64,000 nucleotides of DNA from Clostridium akagii DSM 12554 (GTDB taxonomy: Bacteria > Bacillota > Clostridia > Clostridiales > Clostridiaceae), in the NCBI RefSeq assembly GCF_000686725.1, contig NZ_KK366007.1, positions 233,207 to 297,206 on the forward strand. Direction: 5' to 3'. The notes under the pieces are model-generated. The model was not told where the DNA came from and made no database searches. It saw only the letters and a program-made list of their open reading frames with translations. Shown piece by piece: positions 38,709 through 48,004 of the stretch; the first letter of the stretch is position 1; every line of letters begins with the position of its first letter. Made by a program: the position numbers and the translations under genes.

Positions 38709-39191
38709 TTGATTTTAGGAAAAGAAAATTTTAATATAGTTTTATTTGAGCCAGAAATACCACAGAATACAGGAAATATAGCAAGGACATGTGTTCTTAC
38801 AAATAGTAAATTACATTTGATTAAACCGCTTGGATTTAGTTTAGATGAAAAACATCTAAAGAGAGCAGGGCTAGATTATTGGAAAGATCTAGATATAACT
38901 GTATATGAGTCTTACGATGAGTTAAGGGAAAAGTATCAGGATAGTACATTTTATTTTTCCACTACAAAAGGTAAAAATTATTATGAAGAAGTAAAATTTA
39001 ACCAAGGGGATTTTATTGTGTTTGGAAGAGAATCTTGTGGGCTTCCAGATGATATTAGAGAGAGTAACGCTGAAAGATGCATAAGAGTCCCTATGATAAA
39101 AACAAGCCTTAGATCACTAAATCTTTCAAATACGGTTGCAATTGTAGCTTATGAAGGACTAAGACAAATCGGATTTCCAAATATGAAATAA
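38709..39191 (+). CDS. trmL: tRNA (cytidine/uridine-34-2'-O)-methyltransferase TrmL
   Basis: A SPOUT-family methyltransferase of 160 residues that methylates the wobble ribose in certain leucine tRNAs. It has NIVLFEPEIPQNTGNIARTC at the start and, in the knotted C-terminal half, FGRESCGLPDDIRE and IRVPMIKTSLRSLNLSNTVAI. I start at TTG 38709 because GGGGGCG at about 38697-38703 fits it. The upstream ATG at 38679 would put this ribosome site inside the gene. The degV gene follows after 15 bp. Confidence 0.92.
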   Translation: MILGKENFNIVLFEPEIPQNTGNIARTCVLTNSKLHLIKPLGFSLDEKHLKRAGLDYWKDLDITVYESYDELREKYQDSTFYFSTTKGKNYYEEVKFNQGDFIVFGRESCGLPDDIRESNAERCIRVPMIKTSLRSLNLSNTVAIVAYEGLRQIGFPNMK

Positions 39192-39206
39192 TAAAGGAGA
39201 ATATTA

Positions 39207-40043
39207 ATGGAAAAAATTAAGATTATAACCGTAAGTACTGCAGATTTACCTAAGGATATAATTGATAAATATGATATTGAAGTATTACCATTAATTGTTA
39301 ATATAGGTGAAAAATCTTATTTTGATGGAGTAGATATAACTACTTCTAAACTTTTGGAAATCATGGACAGGGACGGTATATATCCAACAACTACACAAGT
39401 TAATCCACAAAGGCATGTTGAATGTTTTAAAAAATATTTAGACCAAGGGTATAAAATTTTGATGATAAGTATGTCTTCTAAGATGAGTGGTACCTACCAG
39501 TCAGCTTGCATTGCCAAGGATATGCTTGAAAGTGAAAATATAACTGTAATAGATAGCCTTAACGTTACATCTGGGCTTGGAGTAATTGTGCTTAAGGCTT
39601 GTAGATTAAGAGGTGCTGGTTATAGTTTCAAAGAAATTGAAAAAGAAATAATAAATGTTATTCCTCATGTTAAAAGTATTATTGCTTTTAATAAATTGGA
39701 CAACCTAATTAAAGGTGGTAGATTATCAAAGGCAGCGGGAACTATAGGTAATATTTTAGGAATAAAACTTATACTAACTATTAGAGACGGTGAAATGGTT
39801 GTAGTTGATAAAGTGAGAGGAACAAAAAAAGCGGCAAAATCCATATTAAACTATGTTACTGAAACGGGTATATCTGAAGCAGAAATGAGCATAATTTTAT
39901 ATATAGGTGAAAATGAGGTAAGAGAATTACTTGAAAGCAATTATAATGAAAATGAAAAATTTATAAAATGTGAGGCTGGATGCGTGGTTGGTACACATTC
40001 TGGCTCAGGTGCCTGTGGAGTATTTTTCATTGAATCTTACTAG
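39207..40043 (+). CDS. DegV-family fatty-acid-binding protein
   Basis: A 278-residue DegV protein. The family binds a fatty acid between its two domains and, as FakB, presents it to a fatty acid kinase. The N-terminal ITVSTADLPKDIIDKYDIEVLPLIV, the SMSSKMSGTYQSACIAKD segment, and LIKGGRLSKAAGTIGNILGIKLIL are all diagnostic. No kinase (FakA) gene is next to it. It follows trmL closely and probably shares its transcript. Confidence 0.92.
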   Translation: MEKIKIITVSTADLPKDIIDKYDIEVLPLIVNIGEKSYFDGVDITTSKLLEIMDRDGIYPTTTQVNPQRHVECFKKYLDQGYKILMISMSSKMSGTYQSACIAKDMLESENITVIDSLNVTSGLGVIVLKACRLRGAGYSFKEIEKEIINVIPHVKSIIAFNKLDNLIKGGRLSKAAGTIGNILGIKLILTIRDGEMVVVDKVRGTKKAAKSILNYVTETGISEAEMSIILYIGENEVRELLESNYNENEKFIKCEAGCVVGTHSGSGACGVFFIESY

Positions 40044-40290
40044 TATGCACAAACAAAAGCATTCGTGCAATATTAACTAGTATCTGATTTCAAATTTGGT
40101 TTTCAAATTAGCATTTATTTAGGCACAAATATATTGATTTTACAATATATTTAGTTTATACTGATAAAGAGTTAAAAACAGAGATTATATATGCTACTAT
40201 TTATACCAATTTTATGAAATTATATAAATAAGGTACTTAGTAACACAACTTAAAGTTAAAAGGAACATATTTTTTAGGGGGTAATCTAAA

Positions 40291-41355
40291 ATGAACAAGA
40301 AGAAAATAGTGGCAGGAATTGCATCTTTTTTAGTTGTAGCATCAATTTTTGCAGGGTGTGGAAGTAGTACTTCAAGCCAAGGTAGTAGTGCAAAAACAGT
40401 TAAAATAGGGCTTTCTACAGATGAAGGTGGACTAAATGATAAATCATTTAATCAAGCAGCTGACACAGGAATAAAAAAAGCGGTAAAAGAATTTGGAAAT
40501 ATTAATTATAAACCAATTGAGTCAAAAAAAGCAGATGATTATCAACCAAATCTTCAGGCTTTAATTGATAATGGTTCGGACTTAGTATTTGGAGTAGGGT
40601 ACCAAATGGCAGATGCGTTACAAACCATAGCTAATAAGTATCCAGATAAAAAATTTGCTATAATCGATAATGCCTATGATAAACAACCTAAAAATGTTGA
40701 ATCACTAATTTTTAAATCCCAAGAAGGTTCATTTTTAATGGGCGTCATTGCTGCAAAAGAAACTAAGACAAATAAAATTGGTTTTATTGGCGGAAAACAA
40801 GGAGATTTAATTGATTCATTTGCAGCAGGATACATAGCTGGTGCAAAAACAATAAATCCTAGTATCGACGTTAAAGTAGTATATGCTGATAGTTATGATG
40901 ATACAGCAAAGGGAAAAGAATTAGCTACTACACTTTATAACGATGGTTATGATATTGTTTATCACGCAGCTGGTGGTGTTGGTATAGGTGTATTCCAAGC
41001 AGCACAAGCAATCAAAAATTCTGGAAAAGCAGTTTGGGCTATCGGTGTTGATCAAGACCAAGCAGTAACAGTACCAGAGTATAAAGATGTAATTCTTTCA
41101 AGTATGCTTAAAAGAGTTGATACAGCTACATATGATGTTGCTAAAGACTTAAAAGATGGTAAATTTGATGGTGGTAAAGTTAAAACATTTGGATTAAAAG
41201 AAGATGGAGTTGGTTATGCACCAAGTACAAAAGATCATGTTTCTAAAGATATTTTAGATGTAGTTGATAAATATAAAAAAGCAATTGTTGATGGAAAGAT
41301 AGTGGTTCCATCTAAAATAGAAGATGCGAAAAAATTTGTAGCACCTACAATTTAA
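40291..41355 (+). CDS. BMP-family nucleoside-binding lipoprotein
   Basis: A 354-residue substrate-binding lipoprotein of the BMP/PnrA family, anchored outside the membrane. A signal peptide ends at a lipobox (IFAGC, cysteine at about residue 23). The mature protein shows GLSTDEGGLNDKSFNQAADTG, GVGYQMADAL, IGFIGGKQGDLIDSFAAGYIAGA and WAIGVDQDQA. Family members bind purine or other nucleosides. It is followed by a terminator and then the matching ATPase and two permeases, so it is the binding protein of that importer. Confidence 0.94.
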   Translation: MNKKKIVAGIASFLVVASIFAGCGSSTSSQGSSAKTVKIGLSTDEGGLNDKSFNQAADTGIKKAVKEFGNINYKPIESKKADDYQPNLQALIDNGSDLVFGVGYQMADALQTIANKYPDKKFAIIDNAYDKQPKNVESLIFKSQEGSFLMGVIAAKETKTNKIGFIGGKQGDLIDSFAAGYIAGAKTINPSIDVKVVYADSYDDTAKGKELATTLYNDGYDIVYHAAGGVGIGVFQAAQAIKNSGKAVWAIGVDQDQAVTVPEYKDVILSSMLKRVDTATYDVAKDLKDGKFDGGKVKTFGLKEDGVGYAPSTKDHVSKDILDVVDKYKKAIVDGKIVVPSKIEDAKKFVAPTI

Positions 41356-41426
41356 TAACGCCACATCTTTGAGTTTTGTTATTTCTTTCATAGATGATTC
41401 CAAAGTTATTAATATTGTAATATAAT

Positions 41427-41457
41427 AATGGCTAGGTATAAAAACCTAGCCATTTTT
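41427..41457 (+). terminator. Internal terminator between BMP lipoprotein and ABC genes
   Basis: AATGGCTAGGT (41427-41437) pairs perfectly with ACCTAGCCATT (41444-41454), followed by T residues. It probably makes partial termination, giving more binding protein than membrane complex. Confidence 0.85.
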
Positions 41458-41544
41458 ATGTATAGGTAAGGCATCTGACAAAATGAACTGGTATGTTAAC
41501 AGGTGATTTTATCAAGATGCCTAAATCAATTGAGGAGGATTGAG

Positions 41545-43083
41545 ATGGATAAGGTAATGGAAATGAAACATATTACTAAGATTTTCCCTGGTACTATAGC
41601 TAATGATGATGTGACCTTTGAACTTTTAAAAGGTGAAACTCATGTTTTACTAGGTGAAAATGGAGCTGGAAAAACTACCCTTATGAATATTTTATACGGG
41701 CTTTACCAACCAGAAAAAGGCGATATTTTTTTTAATGGACAAGTTAGCAAAATTAACAACCCTAACGATGCAATAAAGCTTGGAATTGGAATGGTACACC
41801 AACATTTTATGCTTATCGATAAATTCACTGTTACTGAAAATATAATATTGGGAATAGAACCTAAAATTGGTTTGAAAATAGATATGAAAAAAGCAATTAA
41901 CGATGTAAAACAATTAGCTGAAAAATATGCTTTTAATATAGAACCCACTGCAAAAATTGAGGACATTTCTGTTGGGCAGCAGCAAAAAGTTGAAATCCTA
42001 AAGGCACTTTATAGAGGTGCGGATATCCTAATATTGGATGAACCTACAGCTGTTTTGACTCCACAGGAAATAGATGAACTAGGAACAATAATTGATAACC
42101 TAAAAAAAGAGGGCAAATCATTTATACTTATTACTCATAAGCTTAAGGAAGTAATGAAAATGAGTGATAGAGTCACAATAATAAGAAGAGGTAAAGTTAC
42201 TGGAACTGTTTATACCAAGGAAACAAGTATTGATGAACTTGCTGAACTTATGGTTGGGAGAAAGGTTAATCTTACAGTTAATAAATCAGAAGCAAAAATA
42301 GGAAAAGATATGCTTGTAGTTGAAAATCTTCAGGTTAAGAATCATAGGGGAATTTTAGCTGTAAAGGGCGTTAATTTAACTGTACGTGCTGGAGAAATTG
42401 TTGGAATCGCTGGTGTTGATGGAAATGGTCAAACTGAGCTAGTTGAAGCATTAACAGGACTTATAAAACCACAAGATGGAAAAGTTATGTTGGATGGAAA
42501 AGATATATTTAATAAGACTCCTAGAGAGATATCGGATAGTGGCGTTGGCCATGTTCCAGAAGATAGACAAAAAAGAGGGCTGATTTTAGATTTTTCACTA
42601 TTTGAAAATTCAATACTTGGTTTATATCATAAACTTCCATTTAGTAAGGGAATTATTATGAAATATAATGAAATAAGAAAGCATTCTCAAAGGCTTATAA
42701 GTGAATTTGATGTTAGAACACCTTCAGATGAAGTTACAGCTGGATCACTTTCAGGAGGTAATCAGCAGAAACTTATAGTAGCCAGAGAAATATCCAAAAA
42801 CCCTAATATTCTTATAGCTGCGCAACCAACTAGAGGACTTGATGTAGGTGCTATAGAATATATTCATAAAAGAATCGTTGAGGAAAGAGATAAGGGTAAA
42901 GCTGTACTTTTGGTTTCACTTGAACTTGACGAAATTCTATCACTTTCAGATAGAATAGCTGTAATGTATGATGGCAATGTGGTAGACATTTTAGAGAGAA
43001 AAGACGCAGATGAGAGAAAACTAGGAATACTTATGGCAGGTGGAACTGTAAAAAATGATAAAGAGGTGAGAGATGGTGAGTAA
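41545..43083 (+). CDS. Nucleoside ABC importer ATPase (two ABC domains)
   Basis: A 512-residue double ATPase of the sugar/nucleoside importer type (RbsA/NupA/YufO-like). The N-terminal domain has Walker A GENGAGKTT, Q-loop and signature SVGQQQK with Walker B LILDEPTAVL. The C-terminal domain has GVDGNGQTEL (degenerate Walker A), HVPEDRQKRGLI, SGGNQQK and LIAAQPTRGLDVG. The GNGQTEL and Q-for-D/E changes show the usual asymmetry of this class. The start is ATG 41545 after GAGGAGG. It overlaps the first permease gene by 11 nt. Confidence 0.94.
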   Translation: MDKVMEMKHITKIFPGTIANDDVTFELLKGETHVLLGENGAGKTTLMNILYGLYQPEKGDIFFNGQVSKINNPNDAIKLGIGMVHQHFMLIDKFTVTENIILGIEPKIGLKIDMKKAINDVKQLAEKYAFNIEPTAKIEDISVGQQQKVEILKALYRGADILILDEPTAVLTPQEIDELGTIIDNLKKEGKSFILITHKLKEVMKMSDRVTIIRRGKVTGTVYTKETSIDELAELMVGRKVNLTVNKSEAKIGKDMLVVENLQVKNHRGILAVKGVNLTVRAGEIVGIAGVDGNGQTELVEALTGLIKPQDGKVMLDGKDIFNKTPREISDSGVGHVPEDRQKRGLILDFSLFENSILGLYHKLPFSKGIIMKYNEIRKHSQRLISEFDVRTPSDEVTAGSLSGGNQQKLIVAREISKNPNILIAAQPTRGLDVGAIEYIHKRIVEERDKGKAVLLVSLELDEILSLSDRIAVMYDGNVVDILERKDADERKLGILMAGGTVKNDKEVRDGE

Positions 43084-44176
43084 TTCAGAAACAAAAAGCA
43101 ACAAATTTTTGTTAGCAGCAAAATATGTTGTGAGGAGTCTAGCATTCCCACTATTTGCAATTTTTATTTCTTTTTTCGTTGCGGTGTTTTTTGTAATGTG
43201 GTCTAAAGGCTATGGGATAACACAATATTTCACAGCACTCACAGATTTGATGGGAATAATAATCACAGGAAGCTTTGGATCTACAGATCAAACACTTCAA
43301 ACTATGAATTATGTTACACCGCTTATTTTTACAGGTGTTGCCAGTGCAGTGTCCTTTAAATGCGGAATTTTTAATATAGGAGTAGAAGGGCAGTTTACCT
43401 TAGGTATTCTTGCAGCAGCTGTTGTTGGTCAAATACATGGATTAAGCCCTATAGTACATATACCACTAATAATATTAAGTGGTGTTGTTGCTGGAGGACT
43501 ATGGGGTTCAATACCAGGGTTTTTAAAGGCAAAATTAGGTATTAATGAAGTCATTAATTGTATAATGCTTAATTATATCGCTATGTATGTTGTTAATTTT
43601 GTAATAATGAGGACACCAGCAGGAATTCATGGTAAAGGGCAGACACCTATAATACAAGATAGTGCAAAGCTGATGAAACTTAACGGAGTTAGTTTTGGAA
43701 TTATAATTGCATTAATATGTGCTGTAGTTGTATTTTGGCTTTTGTGGAAAACAACCAAAGGCTATGAGATAAGAGCTGTTGGTATAAATCCACACGCTTC
43801 AGAGTATGGTGGAATAAACATCAGTAAAAATATTATTTTTGCCATGGTACTTTCAGGGGCTATAGCTGGACTTGGAGGAGCAGTTCATCTTTCAGGCACG
43901 GTTTATATGACTACAGACTTACTATCATTTATAGGATATGGAATGGATGGTATAGCAGTTGCATTACTTGCCAAAAGCAATCCTATTGGTTGTATTCCAT
44001 CAGCACTTCTGTTTGGTACACTTGAAAGTAGTTCTAGAATACTTCAGATTAATAATATACCAAAAGAAGTTGTTTATTTAATTCAATCAGTGGTAATAGT
44101 TTTTGTAGCTACAGATTATATTGTTGATTATTTCAAAGAGAAGAAAAGAAAGAAAGGAGCTGTTGTAAATGGATAA
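43073..44176 (+). CDS. Nucleoside ABC importer permease 1 (NupP/YufP-like)
   Basis: A 367-residue membrane permease with about nine helices, of the BPD_transp_2 family. Seen are YVTPLIFTGVASAVSFKCGIFNIGVEGQF and the conserved cytoplasmic loop KTTKGYEIRAVGINPHASEYGGI that contacts the ATPase. FSGAIAGLGGAVHLSG follows in the second half. The ATG 43073 has AAGAGGTGA before it and overlaps the ATPase stop; its own end overlaps the second permease. Confidence 0.93.
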   Translation: MVSNSETKSNKFLLAAKYVVRSLAFPLFAIFISFFVAVFFVMWSKGYGITQYFTALTDLMGIIITGSFGSTDQTLQTMNYVTPLIFTGVASAVSFKCGIFNIGVEGQFTLGILAAAVVGQIHGLSPIVHIPLIILSGVVAGGLWGSIPGFLKAKLGINEVINCIMLNYIAMYVVNFVIMRTPAGIHGKGQTPIIQDSAKLMKLNGVSFGIIIALICAVVVFWLLWKTTKGYEIRAVGINPHASEYGGINISKNIIFAMVLSGAIAGLGGAVHLSGTVYMTTDLLSFIGYGMDGIAVALLAKSNPIGCIPSALLFGTLESSSRILQINNIPKEVVYLIQSVVIVFVATDYIVDYFKEKKRKKGAVVNG

Positions 44177-45101
44177 GTTCACACTTGTGGTGAGTATCGT
44201 GGCAGCCACTCTAAGAATGGCTACACCGCTTATATTCACTGGACTTGGTGGTGTGTTTTCAGAAAATGCAGGCGTTGTAAATATAGGACTTGAAGGCATG
44301 ATGATTACAGGAGCATTTTTCGCAGTGCTTGGTTCATTTCTAACAGGAAGTCCTCTTGTTGGAATACTATTTGCAGCAGCGGCTGGTGGAATAATAGCAG
44401 CTCTTCATGCATTTTTAAGTATTAATTTAAGGGCAGATCAGGTTATTTCTGGTACAGCTATAAATTTATTTGCTACTGCCTTTGCAAGTTTTATGATATT
44501 TAAAGTTTTTAATACTGGTGGACAAACAAATATAGTTCATTCACTTTCATATAATATTCCAAAATTCATTCAAAATATACCGATACTAGGGACTCTTTTA
44601 GGTGGGCTGAATTGGTTTGTATATTTTGCTTTAGTTTTAGTGTTTGTTACTGACTTTGTACTTTATAAAACACCATTTGGACTTAGAATAAGAGCGGTTG
44701 GTGAGCATCCTAGTGCAGCCGATACTTTAGGAATAAATGTTTATAAAATACGATATACATGTGTTATACTTTCTGGAATGTTAGCAGGAATAGGTGGAGC
44801 TTCATTATCCATCGGTATATCAAATCTATTTAGAGAAGGAATGACTGCAGGGCGTGGTTATATAGCTTTAGCTGCTTTGATATTTGGTAACTGGAAACCA
44901 AAAGGAACAATGTGGGCTTGCCTTTTATTTGCATTTGGAAGTGCGCTTCAAATAAATGCACAGATGATGAGTTTTCAACTGCCAGATGAAATTTATGCAA
45001 TGTTTCCATATGTATTAACAATGCTTGCACTTGCAGGCTTTGTTGGTAAAACAACTGCACCAGCGGCTGATGGAATTCCATACATTAAGGGAAAAAGATA
45101 G
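44169..45101 (+). CDS. Nucleoside ABC importer permease 2 (NupQ/YufQ-like)
   Basis: A 310-residue permease of the same family as the preceding one and its presumed heterodimer partner. It shows RMATPLIFTGLGGVFSENAGVVNIGLEGMM and the ATPase-contact loop KTPFGLRIRAVGEHPSAADTLGI. LSGMLAGIGGASLSIG follows. It overlaps the first permease gene by 8 nt, and a terminator follows, closing the importer operon. Confidence 0.93.
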   Translation: MDKFTLVVSIVAATLRMATPLIFTGLGGVFSENAGVVNIGLEGMMITGAFFAVLGSFLTGSPLVGILFAAAAGGIIAALHAFLSINLRADQVISGTAINLFATAFASFMIFKVFNTGGQTNIVHSLSYNIPKFIQNIPILGTLLGGLNWFVYFALVLVFVTDFVLYKTPFGLRIRAVGEHPSAADTLGINVYKIRYTCVILSGMLAGIGGASLSIGISNLFREGMTAGRGYIALAALIFGNWKPKGTMWACLLFAFGSALQINAQMMSFQLPDEIYAMFPYVLTMLALAGFVGKTTAPAADGIPYIKGKR

Positions 45102-45131
45102 CGGACACAGGTGACAAGTTAAAGGTTTAGA

Positions 45132-45186
45132 AAATGAGGATGAGAGAAGATTTGTTTATGCAAATATTTTCCCATCCTCATTTTTA
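45132..45186 (+). terminator. Terminator after the nucleoside importer operon
   Basis: AAATGAGGATG (45132-45142) pairs with CATCCTCATTT (45173-45183) around a 30-nt partly structured loop, followed by T residues. Confidence 0.75.
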
Positions 45187-45365
45187 AGAATTATTAAAAA
45201 TTTTAATTTGAATTTTTAAATTTGCAACTTATTCCTCATATAACATGTTGAAAAATAGTGAAATATAAAGTATTTTAATGTTTTTTGGTGTTTGAAAAGT
45301 GGATTTATGATATACTAAATGAATAATGGAAGATAAAAAACATAACATAGATATAGGTGAAAATT

Positions 45366-46727
45366 ATGAATTTAGATTTTAACTTAAACTTAACTCAGCA
45401 ACAGAAACTTATTATGAATCAACAGATGCAGCTGTCTGTGAAATTACTTCAAATGTCCAATTTTCAATTAGTTGAGTATCTTAATCAAGAGATACAAGAA
45501 AATCCAGTTATAGACGCTGATTTTTCTAAACTTGAAATTGGTGAGGATTTTGAGAAAATAGACTATAAAAAGTTGTCTGAACATTCAGCCAGCGATAACT
45601 ATAGCTCTAGTTCATCTTATGGTGAGGAAAAGGTTTCACCTTTTAATTTTATTTCTGAAAAAAAATCCCTAAAGGATTATCTTAAAGAGCAGTTAGTTGA
45701 ATCAAATGAAAATACTATTATTAAAACTATATGCATGTACATTATTGAAGGTATAGATAGTGTTGGATATTTTACAGATGACTTAGAGGACACTGCAAAG
45801 TTTTTAAAGGTGGATAGATCAGATGTAGATAGCGCACTTAAAATAGTTCAAAGCTTCGAGCCAAATGGAATTGGTGCGAAGAATTTAAAAGAATGTTTGA
45901 TAATTCAAGCAGAAGAACAGGGATTATTAGATGATAATTTTCAGGAGATAATATTGAATCATCTTGAGGATATAGGAGATAATAGATATAATAAAATTGC
46001 TAAAGAACTTAATATTTCTGTTAAGGAAGCTCAAGAATATGGGGATGAGATTAAAAAATTTGAACCAAAACCATCAAGAGGATTTTATACAGGTGATGAG
46101 GTAAAGTTCATAATTCCGGATGCTTATATAGAAAATATAGGTGAGGATATATATATAATTATGAATGATACATCGATTCCAAGTTTATCCATAAACAATG
46201 TGTATAAAGATATTTTGGATGCGGCAGAGGATCAAAGTGCTAAAAAATATTTAAAAGAAAAGATGAATAGTGCCATATTTTTGATGAAGAGCATAAACAT
46301 GAGAAGAAGCACGATGTATAAAGTTTTGGAAAAAATTGTAGATATCCAGAAAGAATATTTTTTAAAAGGAAATATTTATCTAAAAGCCATGACACTAAAG
46401 GACATATCAGAAAAAATTGATATGCATGAATCTACAGTAAGTAGAGCTATAAAAGAAAAGTATATATATACCAATATGGGCATAGTGAGGATAAAGGATT
46501 TATTTACAACTTCAATTACTAATGATAATAGTGAGGATGTTTCTGTAAACAAGATAAAAAATGAAATAAAAGGACTTATAGAGCAGGAAGATAATGAAAA
46601 ACCACTATCTGATCAGAATATAGCTGATATTTTAAAGGGTAAAGATTTTAAAATATCAAGGCGAACAGTAGCTAAATACAGAGAAGAAATGGAAATAAAG
46701 GCTTCTTCTAAAAGAAAAAGGTTTTAG
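45366..46727 (+). CDS. rpoN: RNA polymerase sigma-54 factor
   Basis: RpoN, 453 residues, the sigma factor for -24/-12 promoters that need AAA+ activators. Region I is the glutamine-rich LNLTQQQKLIMNQQMQLSVKLLQMS. Core-binding and helix-turn-helix regions follow (MTLKDISEKIDMHESTVSRAIKEKYI). The C-terminal RpoN box is ISRRTVAKYREEMEIKASSKRKR, a close fit to the ARRTVAKYRE consensus. The start is ATG 45366 with AGGTGA 5 nt before. In low-GC clostridia rpoN commonly precedes the cggR-gap genes, as here. Confidence 0.94.
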   Translation: MNLDFNLNLTQQQKLIMNQQMQLSVKLLQMSNFQLVEYLNQEIQENPVIDADFSKLEIGEDFEKIDYKKLSEHSASDNYSSSSSYGEEKVSPFNFISEKKSLKDYLKEQLVESNENTIIKTICMYIIEGIDSVGYFTDDLEDTAKFLKVDRSDVDSALKIVQSFEPNGIGAKNLKECLIIQAEEQGLLDDNFQEIILNHLEDIGDNRYNKIAKELNISVKEAQEYGDEIKKFEPKPSRGFYTGDEVKFIIPDAYIENIGEDIYIIMNDTSIPSLSINNVYKDILDAAEDQSAKKYLKEKMNSAIFLMKSINMRRSTMYKVLEKIVDIQKEYFLKGNIYLKAMTLKDISEKIDMHESTVSRAIKEKYIYTNMGIVRIKDLFTTSITNDNSEDVSVNKIKNEIKGLIEQEDNEKPLSDQNIADILKGKDFKISRRTVAKYREEMEIKASSKRKRF

Positions 46728-46766
46728 CACTATAGAAAATAATTTTTTTTTTTTTTACAAATACTA

Positions 46767-46837
46767 TTTAAAAATTAGTCTTTTTAATCTATAATAGTAG
46801 TGGGACAAGAATTGAGTTGCTGGGACTAAGTAAGTCC
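46767..46837 (+). promoter_or_regulatory. gap-operon promoter and CggR operator
   Basis: TATAAT (46790-46795), with TTTAAA (46767-46772) 17 bp upstream, forms the promoter. Two GGGAC boxes start at 46802 and 46822, exactly 20 bp apart, and the second is part of GGGACTAAGTAAGTCC. The 20-bp spacing and the GGGAC..GTCC arrangement match what I recall of the Bacillus subtilis CggR operator. It is placed at the expected transcription start, so CggR should block the operon. Confidence 0.8.
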
Positions 46838-46852
46838 AGTGAGGTGGTTAAA

Positions 46853-47887
46853 GTGCACGAAATATTAAAATTGCAGAAGAAAATTGTTCCAGAACTTATG
46901 GATTTGCTTGAAAAAAGATATAATATTTTAAGGACAATATACTATAATCAGCCTATAGGTAGAAGAATCTTAGCAAACAAATTAGAAATAGGTGAAAGAG
47001 TAGTTAGGACTGAAATTAATTTTCTGAAAAAGCAAAGTTTGATTAACATAGGCACCCCTGGAATGTCAGTAACATATGAAGGCGAAGAAATAATAGATAA
47101 ACTTAAGAACTTTATACGACAATTTAAAGGGTTAAATGAGATTGAAATACAAATAAAAGAAAAATTGAACATAAAAAAAGTAATTATTGTGCCAGGCAGT
47201 GTTGAAGATGATAAAACTGTGATGAATGAACTAGGTAGAACAGCAGCAAAATATGTGGAAAGCATAATTAATGATGAAAGCATAATTGCTATTACTGGAG
47301 GAACTACCATGAAAAAGGTTATCGATAATTTTGATGATAATTATAATTTTTCACATGTTGTAGTAGTACCTGCTAGAGGTGGAATGGCAAGAAAAGTTGA
47401 AACAGAAGCAAATACTTTAGCTGCAAACCTTGCTAATAAATTAGGGGCAACATATAGATTGTTACATGTCCCAGATAACCTTAGTAATGAGGCATTAAGT
47501 GCAATACTTAATGAAAAAGGCATAAAGGACATAATGGATGTTATTCATAGTGCAAATATTATTGTTTATGGTGTTGGTAGGGCAGATGATATGAGTAGAC
47601 GAAGAGGTTTAAGCAAAGAGGAAACATCGCGATTATTAGAGCAAGGTTCAGTTGGAGAGGCATTTGGGTATTTCTTTGATGGCAATGGAAATGTTGTTTA
47701 TTCGACTCCTTCAGTAGGACTCAAAATTGAAGATATAAATAATGTGGATAATCTAGTAGCGGTGGCAGGAAAAAAATCAAAAGCAGAAGCAATAGTTGCA
47801 ACACAAATGAATAATGAGAAAAGTGTTTTAATTACAGATGAGGGCACTGCTATGGAAATCGTTAGGGTGCTCAGTGAAATAGGTTAA
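46853..47887 (+). CDS. cggR: Central glycolytic genes regulator CggR
   Basis: CggR, 344 residues, SorC-family repressor of the gap operon that is released by fructose 1,6-bisphosphate. The N-terminal DNA-binding part includes YNQPIGRRILANKLEIGERVVRTEINFLKKQ. The sensor domain shows AITGGTTMKKV, VVPARGGMARKVETEANTLAANLA and GVGRADDMSRRRGLS. I start at GTG 46853 after GAGGTGG; the longer frame would run through the operator. It is first in the row gap, pgk, tpiA, gpmI, eno and presumably represses itself and gap. Confidence 0.94.
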   Translation: MHEILKLQKKIVPELMDLLEKRYNILRTIYYNQPIGRRILANKLEIGERVVRTEINFLKKQSLINIGTPGMSVTYEGEEIIDKLKNFIRQFKGLNEIEIQIKEKLNIKKVIIVPGSVEDDKTVMNELGRTAAKYVESIINDESIIAITGGTTMKKVIDNFDDNYNFSHVVVVPARGGMARKVETEANTLAANLANKLGATYRLLHVPDNLSNEALSAILNEKGIKDIMDVIHSANIIVYGVGRADDMSRRRGLSKEETSRLLEQGSVGEAFGYFFDGNGNVVYSTPSVGLKIEDINNVDNLVAVAGKKSKAEAIVATQMNNEKSVLITDEGTAMEIVRVLSEIG

Positions 47888-48004
47888 TTAATATCTATCA
47901 ATGAATTTTGTTGATTTGATATTTTTAAATAAATTTTTATTAAATTGCTAATAATTATATTTACATATAATTTTAGAAATATATATCTTTGGAGGTATTT
48001 AAAA

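Noticed and set aside
40044..40290. Purine riboswitch upstream of the BMP lipoprotein gene
   Set aside because: I looked for the conserved purine aptamer loops and pairing stems and found none; the gap is AT-rich and unstructured.
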